NCBI RefSeq assembly: GCF_023053635.1
Contig: NC_086175.1
Span: 23,166,740-23,230,739, forward strand
DNA length: 64,000 nucleotides
Direction: 5' to 3'
Origin: Elgaria multicarinata webbii
Lineage: Eukaryota; Chordata; Lepidosauria; Squamata; Anguidae
The translations under genes and the position numbers were made by a program. The notes under the pieces are model-generated. The model was not told the DNA's origin, did not search any database, and was given only the letters and a program-made list of their open reading frames with translations. Every line of letters starts with the position of its first letter. Position 1 is the first letter of the stretch. Below are positions 1-10,300 of the stretch, piece after piece.

Positions 1-1490
1 GGGCAACTTTTGGAGCTTTCTATATTTGTCCCACCTAGTTATGTGCATCTGGTGAGTTTGGTTGACTTTCCTCATTGGGAAGCTGCCGTTACGGCCGTAT
101 TTGCGCAATACGCGTTTTTGCCCGGAACGGGTATCTGAACGTGGTTTTGGGGCAACTTTTGGAGCTTTCTATATTTGCCCCACCTAGTCAAGTGCATCTG
201 GTGAGTTTGGTTGACTTATCTCATTGGGAAGCTGCCGTTATGGCCGTTTTTGCGCAATACGCGTTTTTGCCTGGAACGGGTATCTGAACGTGGTTTTGGG
301 GCAACTTTTGGAGCTTTCTATATTTGCCCCACCTTGTCAAGTGCATCTGGTGAGTTTGGTTGACTTATCTCATTGGGAAGCTGCCGTTACGGCCGTTTTT
401 GCGCAATACGCGTTTTTGCCCGGAACGGGTATCTGAACGTGGTTTCGGGGCAACTTTTGGAGCTTTCTATATTTGTCCCACCTTGTCATGTGCATCTGTT
501 GAGTTTGGTTCACTTACCTCATTGGGAAGCTGCCGTTACGGCCCGTTTTGCGCAATATGCGTTTTTGCCCGGAACGGGTATCTGAACGTGGTTTCGGGGC
601 AACTTTTGGAGCTTTCTATATTTGTCCCACCTTGTCATGTGCATCTGTTGAGTTTGGTTCACTTACCTCATTGGGAAGCTGCCGTTACGGCCCGTTTTGC
701 GCAATATGCGTTTTTGCCCGGAACGGGTATCTGAACGTGGTTTCGGGGCTACTTTTGGAGCTTTCTATATTTGTCCCACCTTGTCATGTGCATCTGTTGA
801 GTTTGGTTCACTTACCTCATTGGGAAGCTGCCGTTACGGCCCGTTTTGCGCAATATGCGTTTTTGCCCGGAACGGGTATCTGAACGTGGTTTTGGGGCAA
901 CTTTTGGAGCTTTCTATATTTGCCCCACCTTGTCAAGTGCATCTGGTGAGTTTGGTTGACTTACCTCATTGGGAAGCTGCCGTTACGGCCGTTTTTGCGC
1001 AATACGCGTTTTTGCCCGGAACGGGTATCTGAACGTGGTTTCGGGGCAACTTTTGGAGCTTTCTATATTTGTCCCACCTAGTTATGTGCATCTGGTGAGT
1101 TTGGTTGACTTTCCTCATTGGGAAGCTGCCGTTACGGCCCATTTTGCGCAATACGCGTTTTTGCCCGGAACGGGTATCTGAACGTGGTTTTGGGGCAACT
1201 TTTGGAGCTTTCTATATTTGCCCCACCTTGTCAAGTGCATCTGGTGAGTTTGGTTCACTTACCTCATTGGGAAGCTGCCGTTACGGCCCATTTTGCGCAA
1301 TACACTTTTTTGCCCGGAACGGGTATCTGAACGTGGTTTGGGGGCAACTTTTGGAGCTTTCTATATTTGTCCCACCTAGTTATGTGCATCTGGTGAGTTT
1401 GGTTGACTTTCCTCATTGGGAAGCTGCCGTTACGGCCCGTTTTGCGCAATATGCGTTTTTGCCCGGAACGGGTATCTGAACGTGGTTTCG
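1..1490. repeat. 149-bp tandem satellite array, 10 full units
   Basis: Ten head-to-tail units of exactly 149 bp begin at 1, 150, 299, 448, 597, 746, 895, 1044, 1193 and 1342, each opening with GGGCAACTTTTGGAGC (GGGCTAC in the 746 unit). The array is cut by the left window edge, so its true size is unknown. Units differ at a few positions. One subtype carries CCTAGTTATGTGCATC (units 1, 8, 10), another CCTTGTCAAGTGCATC (3, 7, 9), a third CCTTGTCATGTGCATC (4, 5, 6), and unit 2 is intermediate. Each unit holds short near-palindromes such as GCCGTTACGGC and CCCGGAACGGG. The period is 3n+2, so no reading frame continues from unit to unit, which argues against a repeat protein. I do not recognise the family. 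Confidence 0.97.
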
Positions 1491-1640
1491 GGGCAACTTT
1501 TGTGTCTTATTGCGTCCCTGCCATGGAGGTATGCATGACTGGTGAGTTTGGTTGATATCGCTTGTTCAGTAGTGGCCGTTCCGGCCATCCCATTCTGTTC
1601 CGGACGTCGTTTTGGGAGTTTTGGGGTTAATAGTGATATA
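1491..1640. repeat. Degenerate edge unit of the 149-bp array
   Basis: The first 12 bases continue the array exactly, then the sequence diverges but keeps recognisable blocks in the same order and spacing: GGTGAGTTTGGTTGA at 1541, GTGGCCGTTCCGGCC near 1572 and TTCCGGACGTCGTTTTGGG near 1600. These correspond to the GGTGAGTTTGGTTGAC, GCTGCCGTTACGGCC and GTGGTTTTGGGG blocks of intact units. This fits an old, non-homogenised monomer at the array border. A further TTCCGGCC/GTTCCG-rich stretch at 1731-1760 may be a still older remnant. Confidence 0.7.
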
Positions 1641-1859
1641 ATATTGGTATGGTTTTAGTCCTAAAATATTGTTCTCAAGTGTTGCTAACACATGCCACTG
1701 TTTTTGGTACGGTTTTTTAATATAATGGGGCTGTTCCGGCCTGTTCCGTTCCGTTCCGGCTTTTACACCGTCCCCGTTTTTAGTCTCGTACAAACAGGAA
1801 GGTTCTCACCCATCTAGCAACTTTAGTCCCTCCAATAATTCAAATTATGATTCTGGAAT

Positions 1860-2850
1860 TATGGCTGTTTTGCTCATCAGACCGCAAAGGGTCGTTCTGA
1901 TTCCCATACATGTGCGAAGGCTCTCGCCGGCTGTCTAGCAATGTGGGTCCCTCGGATAACCCAGACACGCTGTATTACCAAACGATCATCCCATCTTCGC
2001 GTCTCAACTCGCCCTTCTTGCTTGCGGCTAACGGGATTAGATGAGACATTGAAAAAGGAAGGGGGTGGGAGCGAGCGAACCAAGAAAGGGAACCGTTTGG
2101 GCTGCAAGGGGAGGAGGCGAGAAATCCGACCCCCTCGGGGATGAGCAGGGAGGAGGGAGGGAGAGACGGCAGGAGGCGGAGGCTGTGCCGCTCCCGTCGC
2201 AAAACAACCACCCACTCCGCGCGCTTAAGGAGGAGCGACTCGCAAGCGTGGGAAGGAGAAGGGGGCTGCCCGGAGGGACTAGAGACCTTGAGTTCTGTGG
2301 AGCTTCTCTCTGATCCAGTGTAAGAGGTGAGAGAATCGGAAATCTCATGTGAGGGAAGTGGATGCTGCCGCCGCTGCAGCAGCCCCTGAGCAAATGCCAC
2401 GCGTGTCTGTGCTACTGATGAGTAAAAGCGAACAGTTGATGCTGCTGATGGAAGGGAGCAGGGGATTCTCCTGGACTTTTGCACTCTTGCTGCGCCTCTC
2501 TGTTCTTTGTCGTAGGATGCTTGCGCATCGCACCCAGCAGGGGGAGTCTCTTTAGTTTCACCAACTTTTGGAAAGTTGCAGTTTTAAAAATGTAGACACA
2601 GCAAGGAACAGGGAGCTTTGCTTGCCTATTCTCTGAGCGCCCACGAGGCCTGGCTGCCTCCTCCTGATTTGTTCTTTTCCAATCGGATCAGAAACTTGTT
2701 GCAAATCATGTATTTAACCCGGCCATCAGATTCTAGCGCCGCAGCTCTCCCGGCTGGGCTTTCGGGTTAGTCTTGCTTGCTAAAGTCGCGCGAAGTTTAG
2801 GTCGCAGAAGCGCGCTTGCATCTCGGCCCCAGTCGTATGTTTTCAATGGC
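1860..2850. promoter_or_regulatory. GC/CpG-rich segment, possible orphan CpG island
   Basis: The base composition changes sharply here compared with the AT-rich flanks. CpG dinucleotides are frequent (for example GCGCGCTT near 2220 and GTCGCGCGAAG near 2786), and there are purine-rich GGGAGG runs. Open frames exist on both strands but look like GC-driven shadows, and none resembles a known protein. In human the gene upstream of DZIP1 is DNAJC3, transcribed away from it, but I cannot find a DNAJC3 first exon here. It could be an unmethylated promoter for a lncRNA or for the neighbouring gene, or simply a GC-rich patch. Confidence 0.4.
2534..2545 (+). promoter_or_regulatory. CTCF-like core motif
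   Basis: CCAGCAGGGGGA matches 11 of 12 positions of the CTCF core CCASYAGRKGGC. It lies inside the GC-rich segment at 1860-2850, between the satellite array and DZIP1. A single motif match has modest specificity. Confidence 0.35.
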
Positions 2851-3526
2851 GCTCCCAAGCACATTTGTTGAGGATTGCATTTACAAGACGGAGTAAGTTG
2901 TGTAACCTCATAGAGTTGTGTCAGTATTGATCAGGACTGCAATCATAACTGGTGGATTGATTGATACATACTTTAATTTGCAGATTAAAATCCCCTCTCA
3001 ATGGGATTGCAACTCAAATCAAATTGTAATTGAAGGCAGGCATACTGATGAGCAGGCAAGCCAGACTTGATTCCTCGCCGTATGCTTACTCGGAAATAAT
3101 CCCCATTTAGTTCAATGGAACTTAATCCCAGGTAAATTTGCATAGGATTGCAACCAGAAAGTTACCTTTTCTTCACCTTCGTATCCAACAGTGGAGGCTG
3201 GTGGTATCCAACAGTGGGGCTGTGACTCCATTCTGGAAATCATAGCTGCAATTAAGGCTTAAATAAAGGGTCTCAAACATATTGGTAAATTCTAGTTCAG
3301 CAATTTCACACTGGAATCTTAACGTTCCTTTGCTGAAGATTGGCAATTTTCAGGTCAAAGACAGAATGGTTAGAACTGAAAGGTTTCAACAGTGGTTTTT
3401 AAATGGTCCCAGTTTTTGTTGTCAAATTTGTGTCCATATTTTTATTCATTTATATAGACATTCTATAACACAACTTCTCTGGACAAATCACAAACTACAT
3501 ACATCATTAAATACAATGGACCTTAT

Positions 3527-3718
3527 CCAGTGCGACACTACCATTAATGTAAATTATGATGTGCGAGTGTAAATGACCTCTAGCAAAATGCCAATAGCAC
3601 TTGCACGCATGGCAGGTATCTCCAGAAAATCCATCGTGCCAGCAAGTGCTATTGGTGCTGAGGTAGAGGGCATTTACACTAGTGCAATGTAATTTATTTT
3701 AGTGTAGAGTCACACTGG
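3527..3718. mobile_element. Hairpin MITE (palindromic, about 190 bp)
   Basis: The ends are inverted copies: CCAGTGCGACACTA on the left and AGTGTAGAGTCACACTGG on the right. The arms continue inward with AATGCCAATAGCACTTGC facing CAAGTGCTATTGG. The structure is typical of a non-autonomous DNA transposon. No clear target duplication was seen, and the superfamily is not assigned. Confidence 0.65.
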
Positions 3719-3834
3719 ATACTTCCCAATATAAATAAATGAAAACCATTGAAGCTGAAACACAGATTTTTAGCTGAGAAGCCGAGAACCTAAAATTTAT
3801 TTTAAAGGTTATTTTAAAGACCTGGGTGAATAAA

Positions 3835-4025
3835 AAGGTCTTCAGCTGGCGTTGAAAAGACCTTCAAGATTATGCCAGGTATACCTCACTCTCAGGGAAG
3901 GTTGTTTCATAACTTGGGTGCCATTATCAAAAAGGCCCCTCATGGTTGCTGACCTCACTTCCTTTGGCAGGGGTACTTGGAACATAAAGACTAACCTGCT
4001 TATCTCATGTAGATAGCAGAATGCC
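3835..4025 (-). mobile_element. L2-clade LINE 3' fragment
   Basis: The minus-strand reading frame contains PLPKEVRSATMRGLF, closely similar to PLPKEVRQVATRQRAF in the clearer L2 copy at 4672-5460. It is therefore a small piece of the same LINE tail, 5' truncated and old. Confidence 0.55.
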
Positions 4026-4504
4026 ATTGTTGGCTGGTGACCGTGTATATAATTTTAGAAGATGAGACTGTGAATAAGCCCTTGATGTTGTGGGTGATGT
4101 TGTTAGGTTTTGTAACAGTGTTATCTGAGTAGATCTGTGGAAAGAGTTGGCATCTGTAGTGTCTGGTCTCTAGTAACAACAGTTATATACCTCATGACTC
4201 TAGCCTACAAAGGCCACGTGTGAGTCTTTAATGTGTCACTAGGTTGTTTTTGCTGCAACAGATTAATACAGCTACCATCTGGAAGCTGAAGCTTAGCTGA
4301 CGGTGTTCCCTTGAAATTAGTGTCAAATCATCTTTTAAATCTGGATCTTCCATATTATTAATGGGATATGATTTTATTCACATTTAAGCCATTTTGGACT
4401 TTTGTATGCTGAAATGAGTAGTATTCCATATTCCAAATTCCTAAATAAAAGCATTAAATATGGCTTTTACTTCTGCTAATTGGTTATCTACACTTCAGCA
4501 AATC

Positions 4505-4625
4505 TATGGGCCTTGCTAGACGAGGCCTTAGCGCGCTGTGAGGCCTGGTTTCCCTGCTGTGCGTCCAGATGACACACAGGGGAATCCGGGCCCAGGCCGC
4601 ACTGAAACCTCCCTTAACGCGCCAT
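4505..4625. mobile_element. Degraded palindromic MITE
   Basis: Contains GTCCAGATGACACACAGGGGAATCC in its centre, close to the centre of the element at 22008 (GTCCAAATGACACACAGGGGATCC). The left TTAGCGCGC and right TTAACGCGC blocks suggest decayed terminal repeats. Confidence 0.4.
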
Positions 4626-4671
4626 TCCTTCTTACATCAGAAAGGCATCTATATTAGGGTTTTGGTAGAAT

Positions 4672-5460
4672 GTATTTTATTTATTTATTTACTGCATTTC
4701 TATACCGCCCAATAACCGAAGCTCTCTGGGCGGTTCACAAAAATTAAAATCATAAAATACAACTTAAGTATAAAACTTAAACCACAATATAAAACCACAG
4801 TATAAAAGTACAACCAGAATAAAACTGAGCAGCAATGCAGAGATTTAAAATACAAATTTAAAACAGCAAGTTAAAAGACTAGGATGGTAAAATGTAAAAA
4901 GATTTTCATCTGGTGTCGGAAAGAGAATTACATAGGTGCCAGTGAACCTCTCTAGGGAGCTCATCCCACAGCCGTGTACCATAGCAGAGAAGGCCCTCTG
5001 CCTGGTAGCCACCTGCCTCACTTCCTTTGGCAGGGGCTCACAGAGAAGGACCCCTGAAGATGAGCTTAAGGTCTGGGCAGTTACATATGGGAGAAGGCGT
5101 TCCTTATGATAACCTGTCCCCAAGCTGTTTAGGGCTTTGAATGTTAGTACCAGGACTTTGAATCGGGTCAGGACCTGGACTGGCAGCTAGTGAAGCTGGA
5201 ATCGTACTGGCATAATGTGATCTCATTGGCCAGTCCCTGTTAACAATCTTGCTGCTCTGTTTTGGACCAGCTGAAGTTTTTGGAATGTTTTCAAAGGCAG
5301 CCCCACATATAAGGCATTGCAATAATCCAGATGAGAGGTTATCAGAGCATGGATAATTACAGCTAGGCTATCTCTGTCCAGATCAGGGCGTAGTTGATAT
5401 ATCAGCCTAAGCTGATAAAAGATGCTCCTTGCCACCAAGTCCACCTGTGCCTCAGGTGAC
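4672..5460 (-). mobile_element. L2-clade LINE, 3' part of reverse transcriptase plus tail
   Basis: Read on the minus strand, the piece at 5223-5444 encodes ALITSHLDYCNALYVGLPL and VQNRAARLLTG, a signature of the region after the catalytic core in L2-type reverse transcriptases. The element ends at a TTTATTTATTTA tail beside TACCGCCCAATAACCGAAGC. The frame is broken in several places and the 5' end is missing. Tails of the same family recur at 19618, 28801 and 40499. Confidence 0.8.
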
Positions 5461-6056
5461 AGTTCTATTCAAACTGAATGGATTATTACATTGATCTAAT
5501 CAAAAGTTAGTTACTTAAATAAAGAAAAGTCTTTAATTAGTTAACAACCCCAGTCTTGTATGATGCAAAACCTAGTTAAACCCACATATCTGCTTTTAAA
5601 CCGTTGTGGCTTATTAATGGAAAGTTTAAGTATGCTAGTTCAAGAGAATCAAATGTTTTGTTCAAACATTTGCTCCAAAGAAGTCCTCCAGGATTCAATT
5701 CAACTACTAAAAATGTAATTACAGCCTGGCTCATCCATATACAAAACAACTTTTTTGGGCATGAGGGCCGCATAGGGCAGTACACACACTCATACACACT
5801 CTCACAGACACACCAACACACAAGCCTGAGGGTTCTCTTGCTAATGCTAGCAAGGGAAACCCTTCCCTTATCTCTAATCTCTCATCAAAGATAAAAGATA
5901 AGGGAAAGGATTCCCTTGCATGTGCTAGTAAGAAAACCCTTTAAATTCTTGTGGGTCTGTTGTAAAGCTTCTCTTGTAGGAGACTAAATTTCTGGGTTTT
6001 GTGATGTATTGGGAAAGTAGTGTTGTAGTGTGGCTTAAATGTTCAAATGACATTTT

Positions 6057-6198
6057 GGCCCTTTCTACACCTAAGGATTATCCCAGGCAAATGGACGGAT
6101 CCGTCCCTGCCTGCTCCTGGGATCACCTGTATGTCATTTGGATGCACAAGGATGACCCTGGGATGATCCCAGTGGGAAAAGCAGGTGTAGAAACGGCC
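6057..6198. mobile_element. Hairpin MITE with 16-bp terminal inverted repeats
   Basis: The left end GGCCCTTTCTACACCT mirrors the right end AGGTGTAGAAACGGCC. Inside, GATTATCCCAGG faces CCTGGGATGATCCC. It is a small non-autonomous DNA transposon related to other elements with a CTACACC-type terminus in this window (11643, 62145). Confidence 0.7.
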
Positions 6199-8653
6199 TT
6201 TAAAAAACCAGCAGGGTTGGAAATATAAGGTGATGTGATCATTTTAGCCTTTCCCTTTATTTATTTTTAGGACTGGAGCATGTATTGGTGCTTAAGCTTT
6301 TGAGTTTATGCATCCTTACTTTTTCTCGGGTCCACTTTTAAATGCAGAAGAATAGACCCACAGTAGTCAATCACTCAGTTGATTCTTCTGAAATGAAATT
6401 TTGTGACAATGTAGATTAACACATTTTTGTGACATGAGTAACATAGGCAAGTGCCTAATTCACTAGATCTTTAAAAATAATATTCAATGTTATGTTACTT
6501 GAAAATGACTCCAAGAATTATCTGAGCTACACTAACAATGCAATTCTATGCATGTTTATTTAGAAACAAGCACTATTGAGTTCACTAGGACTTACTCCCA
6601 GGAAAGTGTTTATAGGATTGTAGCCTAAAAACATTTTCATTGCTGAATTAGTGAAAACATTGTTTTCTACTTCTAGCTCAAATCTGGGCCTATCCTGGCT
6701 TATCATTTGTCTTAGAATTGTGAACTATACTAGGATATAAAAATAATTGAACACAAATTAAAGTTTTATCCTTCATACATATTAATTCAGATAAGATATT
6801 GTATGTTCTTTCAAATTGTACATGGCTTTGATAAGGCCATTATAGACATTATTATAAAATTAGAATATTTTAGGCATAAATCCGAAAGGATTAGATTGTA
6901 AGTAAATGTAGTATATAAAGATTTTTTATTTTTATTGCTGTCAACAATGATCTCTTATCTCTTCTCAAAGCTGTAATATTTTTTAAATTAATTGGTGAAG
7001 TCATACAATTTTGTTCAACAATTATTTATTCATATAAATTTGTGTAGGCATGTTCATTGAAAGGAAAAAAATAATTAAAACACTAGATAAAAAGAAAATG
7101 GAAAACTTTATTAGCTTTCTGGAGATCTCCCATGGAGTAAAGTAATCTTCAAATTTCAGAGTGAAAGCAAGAAACAAACTGCAGATTACAGGGTCTGAAA
7201 ATATCAGTGTATACATAGCAAAACTGCTTGTAAATAAAATCTACTATACTAGGTCTGCAATCCTATGAACATACTTAGGGGTAAGTCCATTAAACACAGT
7301 AGGATTAATTTCTGAGTAGACAATCCTCACGTTACATAAAGTGTTGCTTCATAGCTAAATAACAGTGTAATCCTATATTGGTCTACAACATGTTGTAGCC
7401 TGTGGACACTTTCCTTGGTGTCAGCTAGGCTTTCTGTCCCTAAATCCCCACCCCCTTAAAACTGGCACACTGATATGGTTACCATGTGGGCTTCAGAGCC
7501 ATTCTTATGAAATAAAAGTGGCAGGCAGTTAAGCTGAGGGGTTGGGAGAGCATCCTAGAGGGCTAGAGAAGTGAGGAGCAAAGGTGTGTGCTTTGCCTCT
7601 TTTGTGCGTTTGTGGTTTAGCTGATTTGTTTGTTATATGCTGTAAATTTGTGAATTGGCATTTGTGGCTCAGACTCCACCTCTGCTTTGTACTTTGGTTC
7701 TTGGGCAACTTGCTTTTCTTTTAGCCTGCCTCACCAGCTTACTTTCTGGGAAATGGGTGTTTTGTGAATGGCTACACCCACCACCAGGCATTTTGTGAAT
7801 GGGCAAGCCCTCCCATGACAGCTGATTTGTGAGAGTGCCCACAATATTATGTCAAAATTCAAAATGTGCCCACTAGTCCCCAAAAGATTGAGGACTCCTT
7901 ATATACATGTCTATTCAGAAGCAAGCCCCATTGAGTTCAGTTGAGCTTACTCCTGGGTAAATAGGTATAAGATTGCAAACTGACAGTGCAATCCTACATA
8001 TGTCTACTCAAAGGTGAATTCAACTGAGCTCAAATGAGACTACTCCCTGGTGTGTATATAATTGCAGCCTAAAACACTTTAAGCTGATCCAACGCATCAT
8101 CTGATCCAAAGATGGTGTACTCATATGGCATGAACAGGTTCAGAGTAAAGCAGTATTAGATGCCTTAAAATACTACTCCTACTAATAATGTATTGTAAGC
8201 ATAGTATGGATGCTTACAACATTTTGAAAGAATACCTTTGGTGTAACGCTCATGGAAATAGTCTCCAAACTAGTCAAATCAAGTGATCCCTGGGACAAAG
8301 AGGAACAGCTTAGCGGTGTATTTGAAGGTACTTTCTGTGGATATGTTATTCCTCTGCTTTTCCTTAGTGCGCAACTGTTTGTCTTTTCTTTTACCCTAGA
8401 AAAGGCAAGTGCCTTTTCTTTGGTATACTCCAGAGCTGACGTGAAGAAGGTTGCCATACAGTTTGTGAAGATTTAATAGAGGCCAGTTTGGAGTATAATC
8501 CTTTCCCAATTATTTTCACCTGACTGGAACGATTTGTCCATTTTTAAGGCTGCAGTTCTATCCCTGCTTTTCTGGGAGTAAGCCCCATTGAACAGAATAG
8601 GATTTACTTAGCTGTAAAAATGATACTGTAAAAATAGTTTATTTTAGAAAAAT

Positions 8654-9160
8654 TGTTGCAAATAGCTTGTTCCCTGGTGTACCAAGTCCAATACAGCACA
8701 CAAGGAGGAGAGGAGATGAAGTATGGGTCAACAATGTTTATTCTGCAGAATAAGAGACACAAGGAGCTAATTGCTGAAAAGCATGTGCCTACCTCGCAAG
8801 GGAGGCAGCTAGGTTTTATACACTATCTTCTCTGGTGTTACATACGTAGACACCATCTAACAGGAAATTTCTAGCTGGAAAAGAGAATACATTGCATTTT
8901 CTTTTGGCAAGCCTCAATACAAAAAGATAGGTACTGAATGTTCTTTAAGAAAACAATACTTGATTTTGCTTATCCTTGGAATGGCTTTTCATAGACATTT
9001 TGCAACATTTCTTAAGCAACTACCATAGCAACTCTGCCTCAGAGAGGGCACTTTTCCAACAAAATTATATCTGCTTTTCTACAGTTAATAAAAAACAACA
9101 ACATACAAATTGTTGGTCTTTTTGGGAAAGAATTCTGCCCTGCTCAGGCGCACCACAACA
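8654..9160 (-). mobile_element. Solo LTR-like fossil (endogenous retrovirus type)
   Basis: On the minus strand the segment starts TGTTGTGGTG and ends TTGCAACA, the TG...CA ends with short inverted repeats expected of an LTR. A TATAAAACC box lies near 8813-8820 and an AATAAA signal at 8737-8742, giving a U3, a short R and a U5 of about 80 nt in the expected order. It is about 507 bp. No internal retroviral region or second LTR is present, so it would be a solo LTR. I could not read a target duplication and cannot assign a family. It is probably moderately old. Confidence 0.55.
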
Positions 9161-9449
9161 TTGGGGGGAGATTTGGCAGCACTAGTCTTGTAACCTTCAC
9201 CAGCTAGCTGTGTGGATGGACAGAACTTCGATGAACTCTCGCTTTTCTTCATGCGAAGGGGGAAAGGGCTGAGGGGACACCTCACCTGTTGAACTTCTGC
9301 CAGTCAATCCCGCTGTAACAGGCAGCCTTTCAAGGGGGATAGACGTATTATAGCTATGGGGTATGGAAGAAGGCCTTGTTGTGGGGGTAGATTCCACCGA
9401 TTTTGCAGGTTGTGCCAAGGGAGGAATGGTGATGTGTATTTGGTGCGTA

Positions 9450-9832
9450 TGAGTACGTGGGTGAGAACAGTGGCGGCCGGGAAACTTGTCACCCCCCTCC
9501 CCATATCTCTCCCGTTGTGTCTCTGCGGGGACCGAGGCGCCTCGGCAGGCCCAGGCCCCGCCGCGGCCTGGGCTGCCTGGTTCCCATAGTAACGCGGAAG
9601 ACGCGCGGCGTGGGGAGGCGGTCGTGGGCAGGGCAGGCAACCTACCACCGGCAGGCGGCGCCCACCGGCCAAGGAGGCCCGTCGGGACGAGAAGAGGCCC
9701 CCGGCAGGGGCATGAGAGCCGCCAGCGGGAGGGTGGCCGGGCCCGATCCGCCGTGGGCGCTGACTGATCGGCCTCCGGCTCCTTCTTCCCCGCAGCTTCC
9801 GCCAGGTTAGCGCTGTGCCTGCTCGCTGGTCC
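9450..9832 (+). promoter_or_regulatory. DZIP1: DZIP1 CpG-island promoter and 5' UTR
   Basis: GC- and CpG-dense sequence directly upstream of the DZIP1 start codon; the CpG richness continues through exon 1 to about 10310. No TATA box is evident, consistent with a broadly expressed CpG-island promoter. The transcription start is not visible but probably lies between the X-box at 9580 and the ATG at 9833. A long open frame on the opposite strand (9197-10297) is a GC-driven shadow. Confidence 0.75.
9580..9593 (+). promoter_or_regulatory. RFX X-box
   Basis: GTTCCCATAGTAAC fits the full 14-bp RFX consensus GTHNYYATRRNAAC. It lies 240 bp upstream of the DZIP1 ATG. RFX factors drive many ciliary genes through promoter-proximal X-boxes, and DZIP1 is a basal-body protein needed for ciliogenesis, so site and gene agree. 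Use in vivo is inferred. Confidence 0.7.
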
Positions 9833-10300
9833 ATGGCGGCGGCGGCCTCTCCAGTGCCGGCGGCGCTGCCCCCGTTCCAGTTCCGCCCCCGGCACGACAG
9901 CCCGGACTGGCGGCGCCTGAGCGCCGTGGACGTGGAGCGGGTGGCGGCCGAGGTCAACGTGGCGGTGCTGCAGGAGCACCTGGCGCACGTCACCTTCTGC
10001 ACCGCCGAGCGGGAGCGCTGCCCGCACTGCCAGGCCCCCGCCGACCCGCTCCTGCTCCGGCTGCTGCGCCTGGCGCAGCTCTGCCTCGAGTACCTGCTCC
10101 ACTCCCAGGACTACCTCAGCGCCCAGCTCCGCGCCAACCAAGAGCTGCTCCGGTCCGCCGACGCCCACCGCGACCTGCTCGCCAAGGATGTGGCCCGCGG
10201 AGCCCAGGAAATCCGGCTGCTCAAGGAGGAGTGCAAGCGCCGCAAAAAGATGATCGGCACCCAGCAGATGATGCTCCAGGCCGGGGCCACCTACCACCAG
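9833..10300 (+). CDS. DZIP1: DZIP1 coding exon 1 (N-terminal domain)
   Basis: Encodes residues 1-156, with [18 protein letters not shown] and [20 protein letters not shown] typical of the DZIP1 N-terminal domain and [15 protein letters not shown] at the end. It ends in phase 0 at CAG|GTAGGT; the donor lies in a GTAG microsatellite. Exon GC content is very high. Confidence 0.95.

Larger units (their letters stand above)
2851..8653. other. Intergenic DNA, no gene recognised
   Basis: AT-rich intergenic sequence upstream of DZIP1. It holds palindromic elements (3527-3718, 6057-6198), L2-type LINE debris (3835-4025, 4672-5460) and several short CAATCCTATG-type repeats. A possible 500-bp DNA-transposon remnant at about 7392-7906 ends with GATTGAGGACTCC, resembling the right end of the element at 50881-51211. 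Between these I see no exon-like or RNA-gene signal. Confidence 0.6.

Noticed and set aside
75-1479. Repeated 70- to 124-codon open frames in the 149-bp array as a protein family
   Set aside because: The recurrent frame begins at TTG rather than ATG, the 149-bp period shifts frame each unit, and each frame ends in the same place only because the DNA repeats.
1975-2484. 169-codon minus-strand frame in the GC-rich block as a DNAJC3 first exon
   Set aside because: It has no DNAJC3-like signal peptide or tetratricopeptide sequence and is rich in Ser, Pro and Leu, as expected of a GC-biased random frame.
9197-10297. 366-codon minus-strand frame over DZIP1 exon 1
   Set aside because: It is antisense to well-conserved DZIP1 coding sequence in very GC-rich DNA, where long shadow frames are expected; the residue composition is low complexity.
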